A DNA stretch of 64,000 nt from Lutjanus erythropterus. Taxonomy: Eukaryota > Chordata > Actinopteri > Lutjaniformes > Lutjanidae. Shown here piece by piece: positions 10,191 through 20,614 of the stretch. Within the stretch, counting starts at the first letter, position 1. Each line of letters starts with the position of its first letter. The stretch covers positions 34,717,683 to 34,781,682 of the forward strand of contig CM034600.1 of NCBI GenBank assembly GCA_020091685.1, in the 5' to 3' direction. The notes below the pieces were generated by a model that was not told the DNA's origin, did no database searches, and was given only the letters and a program-made list of their open reading frames with translations. The translations under genes were made by a program, and so were the position numbers.

Positions 10191-11235
10191 AGTCCCCGAG
10201 ATTTAAGAAAATTATTGTTGTTGCCGACCATAGTCTTTAAAACAGCCTACAAAGACCAGCAGTTGTGCTGCTTAAATTGGTTGCTGTTTACACTTTTCAT
10301 TTTTCGTTTTATAGACACAAATAGTTGAACTATGCTCACAATTCTCAAAAACTTTAAGCTCTTGTATCAACAACAAGACTCGAGACTGCTACACTAACTA
10401 AGCCCACTCCCTTTGTTTTAACTCCAGCAGAAATTTGAAATCACATTTTTTTCAAAACTCTAAACACAGATCACATCAGTTTGCCCACTTTGTTTACCTG
10501 GAAAACACTAGCCTTCAAAATGCTACACCTTAATTACCCATTGGTCTCCCTCACGTCTCATCTGTTCAAACTCAATTGGTAACACGCTCCAATCATACAT
10601 CAGAGCATATAAAAGAGGCCTTGGGTTAACTCTACTGTGGTAGGCAACAACTGGAGCAGCATGGAAAACAGAGAGGAAGAGGAAGAGTGAGAGCAAGAGG
10701 AGGAGGAAGAAGAGGAAGGCGAACCAATATTTCTAATGAAATCTGCCGTGTACTCATTTATACTTGTGCACAATGATTGTGTTATTGCACTGTTTATGAT
10801 ATATTCACAGTTTTGTCTTATGGTGCAACATGGCAACAGTCTTTAAACTGTATGTACCATAAAATTGCACCCATTTTGAGACAAAAAATGTCACTTTACA
10901 GTATAAAGGATAAAAATTAAACAATTTTGTACTATTTTATATATTTGATAATGCACCATGAAACGAAAACGCATATAAGCAGTATTTTGATTGTAGTGTT
11001 TTAAATTTACCACACCAGTTTTGCATTTGATACTCTGTTAAGAGGACAGCTGTGTTTATCGTTTTGATGGGATGAAAAAAAAAAAATCAGTTTTTAGAGG
11101 AGAAAATATGGTTTTGAGTGCAGTGTTTCATTTTGCAAGAGAAGTCAGCAAAATGTTTAACTCTTTTAGTTTCGAGTTTAGAGTGTCGAAAAATTGAACT
11201 GTTGTTCCAGGAAATGTGTTTAGACATTTGGGAAA
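10191..11235 (+). mobile_element. Internally deleted Tc1/mariner-like element, + orientation
   Basis: Contains an element-type TATA (CATATAAAAGAGG, 10,606-10,618) and a transposase start remnant at 10,661. The distal part (about 11,030-11,230, ending near GGAAATGTGTTTAGACATTTG) resembles the 3' end of fish elements carrying the arginine-rich transposase. Most of the transposase is deleted. Boundaries are approximate. Confidence 0.55.
10661..10759 (+). pseudogene. N-terminal remnant of a Tc1/mariner-like transposase
   Basis: The frame starting at 10,663 gives an Arg/Gly-rich run and then RRTNISNEICRV, matching the Arg-rich leader and ISDEIRA-type start of a transposase common in fish. The ATG at 10,661 is out of frame with it, so a small deletion near the start has broken the frame. 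The rest of the protein, including the DDE catalytic core, is absent here. Confidence 0.6.
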
Positions 11236-11599
11236 GCTAATAATAAATCCATGGCACTGTCCATGGTGCTGAAATAAAGCACCTCATTATAATCCACATT
11301 TGTCTCCATGCACCCCTTCTGTCTCTGTAATTATGGATCTGTCTTGTACCTCCATACAGCCTATAAGCTGTATGCAGGTGCTCACCCCTTCTGCAATGAG
11401 CCATCGGCTCTGCGCTTGGTTCACATCTATCATTTTTGTGTATATTGTGCTCATTTGGCTCACTCACTTTACTTGACTACTTCCATTTTATGCTACTTTA
11501 TGCATCACCTCCATTTTAGAGAGAAATAGTGTAATTTTCCTCCACTGCATTTATCTGGCAGCTATTCTGCAGATCAAGATTTGACACAAAATGTGATCA
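11236..11599. other. Unassigned sequence between the two transposase remnants
   Basis: No gene or internal copy found. Confidence 0.3.
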
Positions 11600-12560
11600 T
11601 CTTACAGTTTTTTTATGACTGCTTGAGCATGATTGTGAAAACAGGGCTCATTTTTGTCAAAACACTACATGTAATTCACCCAGCCACACGCACGAGTAGT
11701 AGAACACCTCATATCATTTGGAAAATTGAAACACTAAAATAAGAAATATACAGTAATTTGCACAAAAAAAGCCTTTTGTCTCCGTATGGCACACACATGG
11801 TTCATACAGTCTAATTCTGTTTGAATCTGTGATCAGTCTAAAAACTCTTAAAATATCTCTAGTCTTCCAATGATACAGTTTGCAATTGATGTTTTCTGAG
11901 ATATTGTGACCAAACACAACACACAAGAGAAGTGCTGCACACTTGTGAAAATAATTATTTCTCTCCACGTTGTTAAATCAGTCAACACATTTCCAAATGT
12001 TGCATTTTGCACAGAACATCGGAACAAAACATATTGTAAATAGAATAAAGGCTACATAAACAGAGAAAAAAGCACTTGTGGAGGGAAAATAAAAGAAAGC
12101 ATGAAGTACAAAAACCCTAATCCTCATCTCTTTGCCTAGCTGGATCTGGCCATAGCTCTTCATCGACATCACAGGCTGTAGACCAGTCAAAATATGTAAA
12201 ATGTCATAGGAGAGCGTACAAGGCAGTGTTTCAAACATGGAATGCCGATACCAAAAGTTGTTTTTTTTTTGGTTTTTTTCCACCTGTGCTCTCATGAAAA
12301 TGTACAAAATTAAACATCTGTCTGTACACCTGACAGCTGTGTCTCATTAGTTGGATCGCTGTGGCATTTTGAAAGACGGTGCTTTGAAAGGACAAGAAAG
12401 TGACATGTTAGATTTCTGTGTCTAATGTAGAGAAGTGTGTTCAGTGATTTTCAAAACACTGTGTGCAGTATTTTGCAAAAAACGTGTGACGCTGAGGAGG
12501 TCTGGGATGAGGTTTTGCTCCCTGAGTGTCAGGTTTCATTAACTGTGTGTTATTTTTAAT
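11600..12560 (-). mobile_element. Second copy of the Arg-rich transposase element, minus orientation
   Basis: Carries the C-terminal coding remnant at 12,115-12,250 on the minus strand, and flanking sequence with AAAACACTACATGTAA-type and TTTTCAAAACACTGTGTGCAG-type blocks typical of this fish element class. Boundaries are approximate. Confidence 0.5.
12115..12250 (-). pseudogene. C-terminal remnant of the Tc1/mariner-like transposase
   Basis: On the minus strand, bases 12,119-12,180 encode CDVDEELWPDPARQRDED, the conserved end of the transposase whose N-terminus is seen in the + strand copy at 10,661. The reading frame just before it contains a stop, and no long frame connects to the rest of the protein. 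Confidence 0.7.
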
Positions 12561-13703
12561 TTTAGCATGTAAGCAATCATAAAAGGAGCTTTATCTTTTT
12601 TTTTTTCGACCACTGACCAAGTGTAGCTAATGATTATTTCCCCTAACAGCTCTTAAGCAGTTGCCCTCATCTTGGCCCCCTGTGCCTCCACTCACCAAAT
12701 GCTATAATCAAAGCTAAAATTTGGAGCAGGCAAATGCGGGTGCAGAATACTGCCTAAGCTGTATAGTTAACTGTAAATCTGGGGATAAAAAAATGCAGGT
12801 ATTTTCAGGTACCGTCTTAATTGAATTTCTCAATATGAAAGTAACTTTGACCACATGACCTTAATGATCCAAACCATCTGACAACGGGATGCAGCATCTC
12901 TCTCACTAATTATAACTCTGCTGTACAGTGTTGAAATTGGCTGGGGCAGAGGTCGCTTGGAGAAGCTCTACTGTTCTGCCAAGATGAATAGCAGCAGGAT
13001 GCCAGGGTGATGATGTCTTGTTTAATTTTGTTTACTTTCTGAAATATCGCCCTGTTAGTGGAGCCTCACCCAAAACAGTGATGATTAATAATATTCTCAA
13101 AAATTCAACAAATTGATAGAGTAAATGGCTTTTTTTTTATTCATCCTTTCAATCCCAGAGTTTAATTTGCATTCTCAAATAGTGCTTTCACCTTGTCAAA
13201 AGACAAAGAGCCGCGCTTTTATGCATAGTGCATTATGGGATCTGAATTCCTAATATGTTATATCAGAGCAAATGATTTGATGCATAGAAACATTTTACGC
13301 TCTAATCCTCTCTACATCTAATCCAATTTTGGGATACAGTTTGGCAGAGTCCATTAAAAAATCCTCTCAGTCAAACAGGAGGCTGTTTACTTTTAAATGA
13401 ACTCTGAGCTCTACCAGGTCATGAAAAAATAAATAGCTGAAAGTGCCAATAACAGACTCTACTTCTCTGCTGGCACGACTGTGTAAAATTAAGACCTACA
13501 TTAAACAGGGCATTCCATCAGATTGTCATGCATTAACATCTGAAATGAAAATGACAATATTTAACTTTATGGGTAGAAAGAACACATGAATAATAATGAC
13601 ATTGAAATGGGTGAATGGTGGAAACCTTCACAAACAGAATTTCTGTGGAGAGTCTCAGGATCAGTCAGGAGCTGAGAGTAGAACTGAAGTCAGAAAGGTT
13701 AAC
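12561..13703. other. Unassigned, apparently single-copy sequence
   Basis: About 1.1 kb with no long open frame, no splice-bounded candidate and no copy elsewhere in the window. It could hold conserved non-coding elements, which need comparison with other fish. Confidence 0.4.
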
Positions 13704-13940
13704 TGGTTGTCTTTAGATGGAGGTGGAATAAAGTGAAGAGGCACAAAGCAAATCGCTAAAACATAAAAAAAAAATACTGGCAACACCCACCTTTTTTTGT
13801 AATTCAAAATGTGTGACAATCACAGCTGTAGTCCTGTTTCCCCAATTATAATTTCTGTGATAAGCTTGCTTTACATGAATGCATTGTTAATTCTTGCATG
13901 CATTAGTGTGTATGAGATGATTTCTCAGGAGCTGTTACCA
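13704..13940 (+). repeat. Local duplication, copy 1 (pairs with 16,267-16,502)
   Basis: Shares TGGTTGTCTTTAGATGGAG, a poly-A/poly-T middle, AATCACAGCTGT, GTCCTGTTTCC and TCTGTGATAAGCTTGCT with 16,267-16,502 in the same order and orientation. Differences are substitutions and small indels. The flanks do not match. Confidence 0.8.
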
Positions 13941-15126
13941 AAAGCTTTGTCTCACTCTTCGCTTCCAAGCATGTAGAACTGTCAGTGACTTCAAAATTAG
14001 GGCAAAATGCAAAATGCTGTTTCTACAACTAGTGTTCGGTTTGTTTGTTCTGGGCTACAGCAGAAACAAGGCAGTGCAACGTGGCTCATACTAAAATTAA
14101 AAACACACAGTCATTCTTACGTGATTATACACTAATGAAAACATATTTCTAGATGTTCGGGCTGTCCCCAGCTAATGATTTTTTCAGTTGAATCAGATTT
14201 GACTGTACAATGCAAATATTTGACCATTTATTCTGTCTTTGTCAGTTCAGTGTGCCACATTTAATTCCTGTATCAGCCTACATGAGAATGTTTTACTAGT
14301 AAGACTAACACCTTTCTTCATCATCTGTGATGTGACAACATCAGGTTTTCACACAGTCATAGAGAATGAAAGTGTGCGTTCTCATATTAATCGGTTATAA
14401 AATGAGTGCACTGCAGAGCTTCTCTCCCTGGGCTGCAGCACAGCTGAAGCTGCTGTCTGTCCACGCTCTGCATTCCTACACACAGTGAATGAAGGGTTTA
14501 TTTCAGCCAGACTAGAGTTGGTGATTACTGGGACAGAGGAAAAACGAACCAAGACAGTTTTATTTTGTTGTTGTTTGAATGAAGCTGATGATGATGATGT
14601 TACAGTGCGATACAGTTTTGCAAAGGAAGTCTAGTAAGTTTGGCAAGAGTAATAAACCAGCTGTTTTTGGTTAGATATTTTACTGCTTCAAAAAAGATCT
14701 CTCAATGTAGTGATCCTCTCCATAATGTTTTCAGAGACTGTCAGTGGCAAACACAAGCAAACAGCGCGTTCTGCGTGCACTTTAGTGAACTGGCTGCGCT
14801 CCACTTCTTCTCCACTTCCGTCACACTTTGTTTTGTGGTTTGTGTTGACTTACAGACTCAACAAGAGCGGAAGCACTAGTGCATGTTGTTGCAAGGATTT
14901 TCTTTTCTAAGTAATTGCACCAGCCAATATAAAATATATTATATTTACGATTCCCCTTATTGATAATTCCTCAATGAATTGTTCTTGCTGTGCATTTTTA
15001 TAAACTTCTATCTATTTTATCCTGTTATTATTGTGCACACTGCCTGACCATTAAAAGAAAAAAAAAACTTCTCAGCTCTAAGAGTCTCAGTGGACTGAGG
15101 ATGATGATTTGACTTTCATGGGGCAG
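13941..15126. other. Unassigned sequence
   Basis: Contains only short open frames. A GATGAT run occurs near 14,585. Nothing recognisable was found. Confidence 0.35.
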
Positions 15127-15225
15127 CCCTAATAAGGATGGCACAAGAACCAATTCATTGGTACCAAGTCAATGCCAAAATTTTGAAAATGTGTCAGTAC
15201 TCATTTTTTCACAGTACCGTAGATA
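15127..15225 (+). repeat. Fragment of a GGTACCAAGTC-type fish repeat
   Basis: The series ATTGGTACCAAGTCAATG, CAAAATTTTGAAAATGT and TTTTTTCACAGTACCGTAG matches one end of a fish repeat known for GGTACC-rich termini. The AGTATTGGAATTTC ... GACATCCCTA sequence ending near 16,213 may be the other end, which would make 15,127-16,213 one element with the MITE at 15,287 inside it. Confidence 0.4.
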
Positions 15226-15286
15226 CCTAGATAGCTGCAGCATCAGCTCCGCTTGGACTCCAAGCTTGGAGTCCAAAAGAAGAAGT

Positions 15287-15863
15287 AGTGATGCATGGAT
15301 CGACCCAGTTAAACCTTGGGGTGGGTGAGTTCAGATTGACTTTCTAGACAATGCCATGGGTTAGGATGGGCAGATCAAGTAACAGAACAGTGGTCAGAGT
15401 AAGTCTTAATGACTCTGGAGTCTGGATGAGAAAATGTTTGAGGAGACACATCAACACAGGTTGTTTATTCTTCAGCCAGAACAGGAGGTGAGATTTTAAC
15501 TGTCCCTCTGTGAACAGCAGTCTGCTGCTGGCTAACATTAGCCTGAAGAGCTACACAGTTTACGGCTGTTTTGCGACATTATCAGCTGCTCTGTCTCGTT
15601 GTAGACTGTCTTGTCGCTGACACCAGCTTCAATTAAGCATGTGTCTGAGTGTGTGTAGCTGTCATCAGCGTTGTGTTGATATCACGGTCAGTTTGTCTGC
15701 TGCTTGCATGACGTGACCATCGTGCAGAACGTGTGTGACAATGACCGGCACAGAATCAGATATGTGACGCTGACCGGCCGGTTTTCAGCGTGACCGGCCC
15801 TGACCAGTGACTGGCTGGTCAGCGTCACATATCCAGTCTCTGTCCGGTCGATCGGTGCATCTT
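15287..15863 (-). mobile_element. GATGCACCGAT MITE, decayed copy in reverse orientation
   Basis: Bases 15,470-15,840 are an inverted copy of 17,150-17,495, sharing TTCAGCCAGAACAGGAGGTG, CTGTGAACAGCAGTCTGC, TGATATCACGGTCAGTTTGT and GCAGAACGTGTGTGACAATG. The right end reads CGATCGGTGCATCTTTA, a decayed version of the terminal repeat. The left end near 15,287 is weaker. Confidence 0.8.
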
Positions 15864-16266
15864 TAATATAGGCCTACAGATGTGTACTACTATTCTGTTA
15901 AAATTAACTGTTAAAATATGAAGGGAAGAAGAGGGAGAGAATGAGAGAAAAAAAAGACTTAAAACAGACTTAATATCTGAGCAGAAATCACCTTTGCAGA
16001 CCGAGCAGTATGCTCTCCTGACAGTGATTTGTATTCAGCTCAGTAAATCTCCCCCTCACTCTTTTGTCCTACAAGCTCAAACGAGTTTTTATTTCAGGTG
16101 GCAACAAAAAGCGACAATGGCTGAATTTTATTCTCGTTTTTGTTTTTTATATTATCGAATCGAATTATGTAAAATTCACTAGTATTGGAATTTCTGGTAT
16201 CTTGACATCCCTAAGTCCTAATTAATATTAAATTCCATTTCTGCAATATTCTGCCAATAACTCACT

Positions 16267-16502
16267 GTGGTTGTCTTTAGATGGAGATGGAATAAAAATA
16301 AGATACACAAAGCAGTGCACTACAGTAAAAAAAACTGTAACACAGCTTTTTTTTTTTTTAAAAAGTTCTAAATGGGTGTGATAATCACAGCTGTTGTCTT
16401 GTTTCCTCAATTAAAATTTCTGTGATAAGCTTGCTATAAATGTATTGTTAATTCTTGCATGCAGAAGTGGATCTGTGTTTTCTCAGAATCTGTAACCGAG
16501 AG
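16267..16502 (+). repeat. Local duplication, copy 2 (pairs with 13,704-13,940)
   Basis: Direct-orientation partner of 13,704-13,940, about 2.56 kb away. The poly-T centre has expanded, and the right part ends TTGTTAATTCTTGCATGCA as in copy 1. Confidence 0.8.
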
Positions 16503-17019
16503 AAGAGAAGAGGAGGAGAAGATTAAATGAAAAACCTTAAAATGAAAAACTGGGCAACGTGAAAGCAGAAAGATTTGAATTGGTAAAACTTCATAGCGAG
16601 GGTACCTGAATTAACTGTGACTGGTCTCAGCTCTGCAAACTACCTATGCAGATGACATGAATATGATTAATAACTCATAAATCATGATAATTTAAATACC
16701 GTAGTTGTTGCATTAATTAACCTTGAGGAGGAAATTATTATCAGTTTCATGATAAACCGTGATAACATGCCTGACAGTTGAGGCCCAAACACACTGAGAG
16801 CATCTGATAGGCTTGTTTTGAAGTACACCTGTTGTTTTAAATGGCAACTGCCTAAGCATCAAATGAGGACCAAAGCTTTTAATTCTGCAGACTTGTTATT
16901 TAGTAAACAAAGGCTCTTATGTTTGAAGATTTGGTCAACTTTAAAACAGCTCAAAGTATATACAGAGCAAAAAAAAACAAAAAACAAAAAAGAACAACAC
17001 ATCAATTATTACCTGAAAG
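16503..17019. other. Unassigned sequence with A-rich run
   Basis: Holds an A-rich run near 16,968-16,992 directly before the MITE. No gene found. Confidence 0.35.
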
Positions 17020-17650
17020 TAGAGATGCACCGATTTCAATTTTCTTAGCCAATTCCGATTTCTGATTTATTTATGTATTTATTTATTTTTTTGAAGTCTC
17101 TGACCTACCGATTCCGATTTTGGCCGATTCTGATTTTCAGTCTTTCTAAGAACTGGCCGGTCAGCGTCACATATCCGATTCTGTGCCCGTCATTGTCACA
17201 CACGTTCTGCACGATGGTCACGTCATGCGTGCAGCAGACAAACTGACCGTGATATCAACACAGTGCTGATGACAGTTACACACACTCAGGCACATGCTTG
17301 CATGAAGCTGGTGTCAGCAACAGATTCCAAGAACATGATAAAGAGAAGACAGACAGTCTACAACGAGACAGAGCAGCTGACAATGTTGCAGAACAGCCGT
17401 AAACTGTGTAGCTCTTCAGGCTAATGTTAGCCAGCAGCAGACTGCTGTTCACAGAGGGACAGTTAAAATCTCACCTCCTGTTCTGGCTGAAGAAGATTGT
17501 GAAGTGTGTGAAGTTTCTGAATGCGGTCAATTATAGTTCTTAGAAAGACTGACAATCGGAATCGGCCAAAATCGGAATTGGCAAGTGACACCCTTGAAAA
17601 AATCGGACAAAGCAGAATCGGACAAGAAAATTGAAATCGGTGCATCTCTA
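17020..17650 (+). mobile_element. GATGCACCGAT MITE, essentially complete copy
   Basis: Ends are perfect 25-bp inverted repeats beginning TAGAGATGCACCGATTTC at 17,020 and finishing GAAATCGGTGCATCTCTA at 17,650. Nested inside is a second inverted pair around CCGATTTTGGCCGATTC (17,115) and GAATCGGCCAAAATCGG (17,559), with TCTTTCTAAGAACT / AGTTCTTAGAAAGA beside it. There is no transposase frame. The TA at both ends may be the target duplication. Confidence 0.88.
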
Positions 17651-18082
17651 ATGAAAATGGATGATCAGATTGTAATACTGATGTAGAAGGACAATACAGG
17701 AATTTAAGGTGTGTAAGTTGTTTTTTCTTTGTTGTTATTTTGCCTTGTTTGCCTGTTTTGGTTTGTTTTGTTGTTGATTACTAAATATGATGTGTTGTTA
17801 AAAGGGTAGGTGTTAAAGCTGTAGCTTCAGCCTACGCCTTTGTCGGACTGCAGAACTGTCTAAGTTATGTTAAATTACTTTATTGTAACGTTTCACACTG
17901 CACTATTCAATTATCTGCCATTTTCTGCGAGAGGCTATGCATTTATTTACATGAATTTATAGATTAATACATGATGTTCTTATTTCTATTTGCAGCCCCA
18001 AATAAATTTGAATCAACCAAATTTAATGACAGTCTCTCAGATCACAGCAACAACGTGAGTTTGTTTTGTGTCAGTGAAAACC
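17651..18082. other. Unassigned sequence
   Basis: TTG-rich near 17,715-17,775; otherwise nothing recognised. Confidence 0.35.
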
Positions 18083-18380
18083 GCTGCAAGTAACGATCAC
18101 TTTCATTGTTGATTCATTTGCTAATTATTTTCTTGATTGATTGATTGGTTTGTAAAATGTCATAAAATGGTGCAAAAATGTTGACCAGTGTTTACTAAAG
18201 CCCAAGGTGATGTTCTTGTCCACAGCCTGAAGATATTTATTTTACTCTCATAAAGGAATAAAGAAACCAGAAAATATTCCCATTTAAGGAGCTGGAATCA
18301 GAGAATTTACTCAAACTGATTAATTAATTATTAAAATACTTGACAACTGATTTAATAATCAATTAATCGTGAAGCTCTAC
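18083..18380 (-). mobile_element. MITE of the AATTCTCTGATTCCAGC family, copy 2
   Basis: Begins GCTGCAAGTAACGAT and ends AATTAATCGTGAAGCTCTAC. Internally it has GGAGCTGGAATCAGAGAATT and AAGCCCAAGGTGATG, the reverse of copy 1. Length and ends suggest a nearly full element. Confidence 0.75.
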
Positions 18381-19492
18381 AAAGGACGTGATGATAATAT
18401 TGATCATTTTGGTCACTATAATGATTTTGATCTAAAATGTCTATACCATTTCGTCTCTAATTAATGTATTCTTCTTGCACGAAGCAGTGACTGAAATAGC
18501 GTGAATTCTGGCACATTCCTGATAGTTCATGAAGGACTACATGAATAAATTCATGCATTTTCATGCCTAATGTCATGATAATTCATGTACCTTGAGCTAT
18601 AAAGTGTTACCAAGAATTCAAATCTTTCTGCTTTTTCCTTCACCAGTTTTTTGTTTTAAGGGTTTTCAAGAAAGTCCTGTATTTAGTATCTTTGTGTTAG
18701 CAAGGTCACATAATTATGGTCTAATAGTGGTGCTCATTTCTGTATTCATTCTACCACATCACAGCGGCTGTGATTGACTGAATGAAATATTGAGTTTCTC
18801 TCTTATTTAGCTACTTCTTGACATATATTTTGTCTTTAGTGCTGCATCCCGTGTTTTACAGGGTTTCCTTAAGAGGCTGCTCTTCAAAATGTGCATGTCT
18901 GAGACAAATCAGTTGTTTAATATAGCCCACAGCCATGCAGGGACTTATATGATATTCTTCTGAGCCATGTCCCCCAGTCAGTAATTAACTTTAAACAATA
19001 CTGCTCCTCCTAATGAAAAACAAGCCAATGGTTATTCACAGCTTTATCTTGCTGCAAAATCCCTCTATAATCCCCCCCCCCCCCAACATCTCCTGGCATA
19101 TTGGTGGCTAGGTGGAGGTGGGCAGCTTTTTTAAGTGTGATAGATGGAGTTTAGTTTCAGGCTGCTGCTGCTGCAGCTTCCTTCTCTGACCCAGCCGTCC
19201 CCAGAGAGCCCGGGATGAGCCGGAGCCACAATATAGTCCTGCTGAAAAGCCTTTTGTTGTCGTTCAATCTGTATTCAGGAGAAGAGTAAACAGACCACCT
19301 TTACTCAATGATTTTTCCTCTAATTTGTTGGCTTTGTGGAGTTTATTTAGCTTCGATTAACAATAATTTTACAAAGAATGGGCAGAAATCCAATATCAAT
19401 AATTTATCCCATGTAGATGCCCTAAGTATCCATCTTTTGTGTTGCTCTTGCACTGTAAAATGTGATGCATGATACACATTGGGGCTGATAAC
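18381..19492. other. Unassigned, mostly single-copy sequence
   Basis: Contains a run of 14 C at 19,071-19,084 and a GC-richer patch at 19,130-19,260 with CTG repeats. No coding region is supported. Confidence 0.35.
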
Positions 19493-20060
19493 TAGTGTTG
19501 TCTTCGACTAAAGATTTTCCTGGTCAATCAGTAGCCGTCAGTTTAAGGCATTAGTCAACTAGTTGTTGCATGTTTATGATATTAATTTAATTATTTAAAT
19601 ATATGTTTTGTGCATGAAGTGAGCTGCTCGTTAATTAACAGCAAAAAGGATGATGGTTCTGAACCAGCAGAAGACTGAACATTTTGTGAATTTTTTTCAA
19701 CACAGTACAATGTAACAAAAGCCTGGTTGTTTAAAACACGGAACTAAATAACTTCCCCGCCTGAACCCACAGTGACTTCATCGTTTGTGGAATCAGAGTC
19801 CAGTCAGAGGCGCTGTAACTTTAAATCCCCTCAGGTGCAGAATTCCTCATCAGACCAGCCTCCTTTGATCGCCGAAGCTGTAGCTTGTAGGACCGCTAAC
19901 TGAACTAACTTGCTAATGGCATCTACAGCACAGGTGGCAGCGGTATGCAGGATAAAGGTCTGTGTTGCAATAAACCCCTGGGCTTAGGATTGAGGTGAGG
20001 ACGTGGTCGACCAAAACTCTTGACAGCGACTAATAATGAAGGCGACTATTAGGGGACGGC
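19493..20060. mobile_element. hAT-like non-autonomous element (TCGACTA type), approximate ends
   Basis: The left part reads TAGTGTTGTCTTCGACTAAA and TAGTCAACTAGTTGTTGCAT; the right part has GACAGCGACTAATAATGAAGG. Such TAGTCGACTA-type termini mark a fish hAT-like family also seen at 62,358-63,132. The interior has no transposase. Confidence 0.5.
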
Positions 20061-20064
20061 CGTA

Positions 20065-20614
20065 CTCGTAACTTATCGGCCAATATTGAACTATCACTGC
20101 TTTATTGATCTATATCAGTATAGGCATATATTATCTGATAAATATCAGCTATAATGATATCTGATTTGACAGATTATGTCAAAGCATTTAACTTGAATTC
20201 TTGGGCAAATTGCTCTATAAAACTAAAGTATATTTATGAAGTTTTTTTTGATAAACTTAAAAATGTAATAGTGTTGTCAGTTAGATTTGGTTCAGTCAGA
20301 GCTATGGAATATTTAATCATCCATCTCTGCTCACTACATGTGAGCCTTTTTTACCCTCAGGTGTGCATAAACTACAGGTTATATGGACTTTGGTAAAAGA
20401 GACAAACTTGAATTTAGAAGGTGCACAGTTGTAAAATGGAAAATAATTTATTAATTTATTTTGTTTATTGGACATAGTGAACGTATGTAGTATGCGTAAC
20501 AGCGAATCTGCCGCTTGTGCACATCCCCCAGCTGAGACCCAAGATATCACCAATCGCCGATGGATAGGCTGACGATGATCATTTGGAAAATTTTAACATA
20601 TCGTCCAACTCTAA
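20065..20614. mobile_element. Possible MITE with ATATCGGCCAATAT/ATATCGTCC ends
   Basis: CTTATCGGCCAATATTGAAC at the left and AACATATCGTCCAACTCTA at the right are the kind of ends found on fish elements of the TATCGGCC group. The inverted match is weak and the interior is not recognised. Confidence 0.35.
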
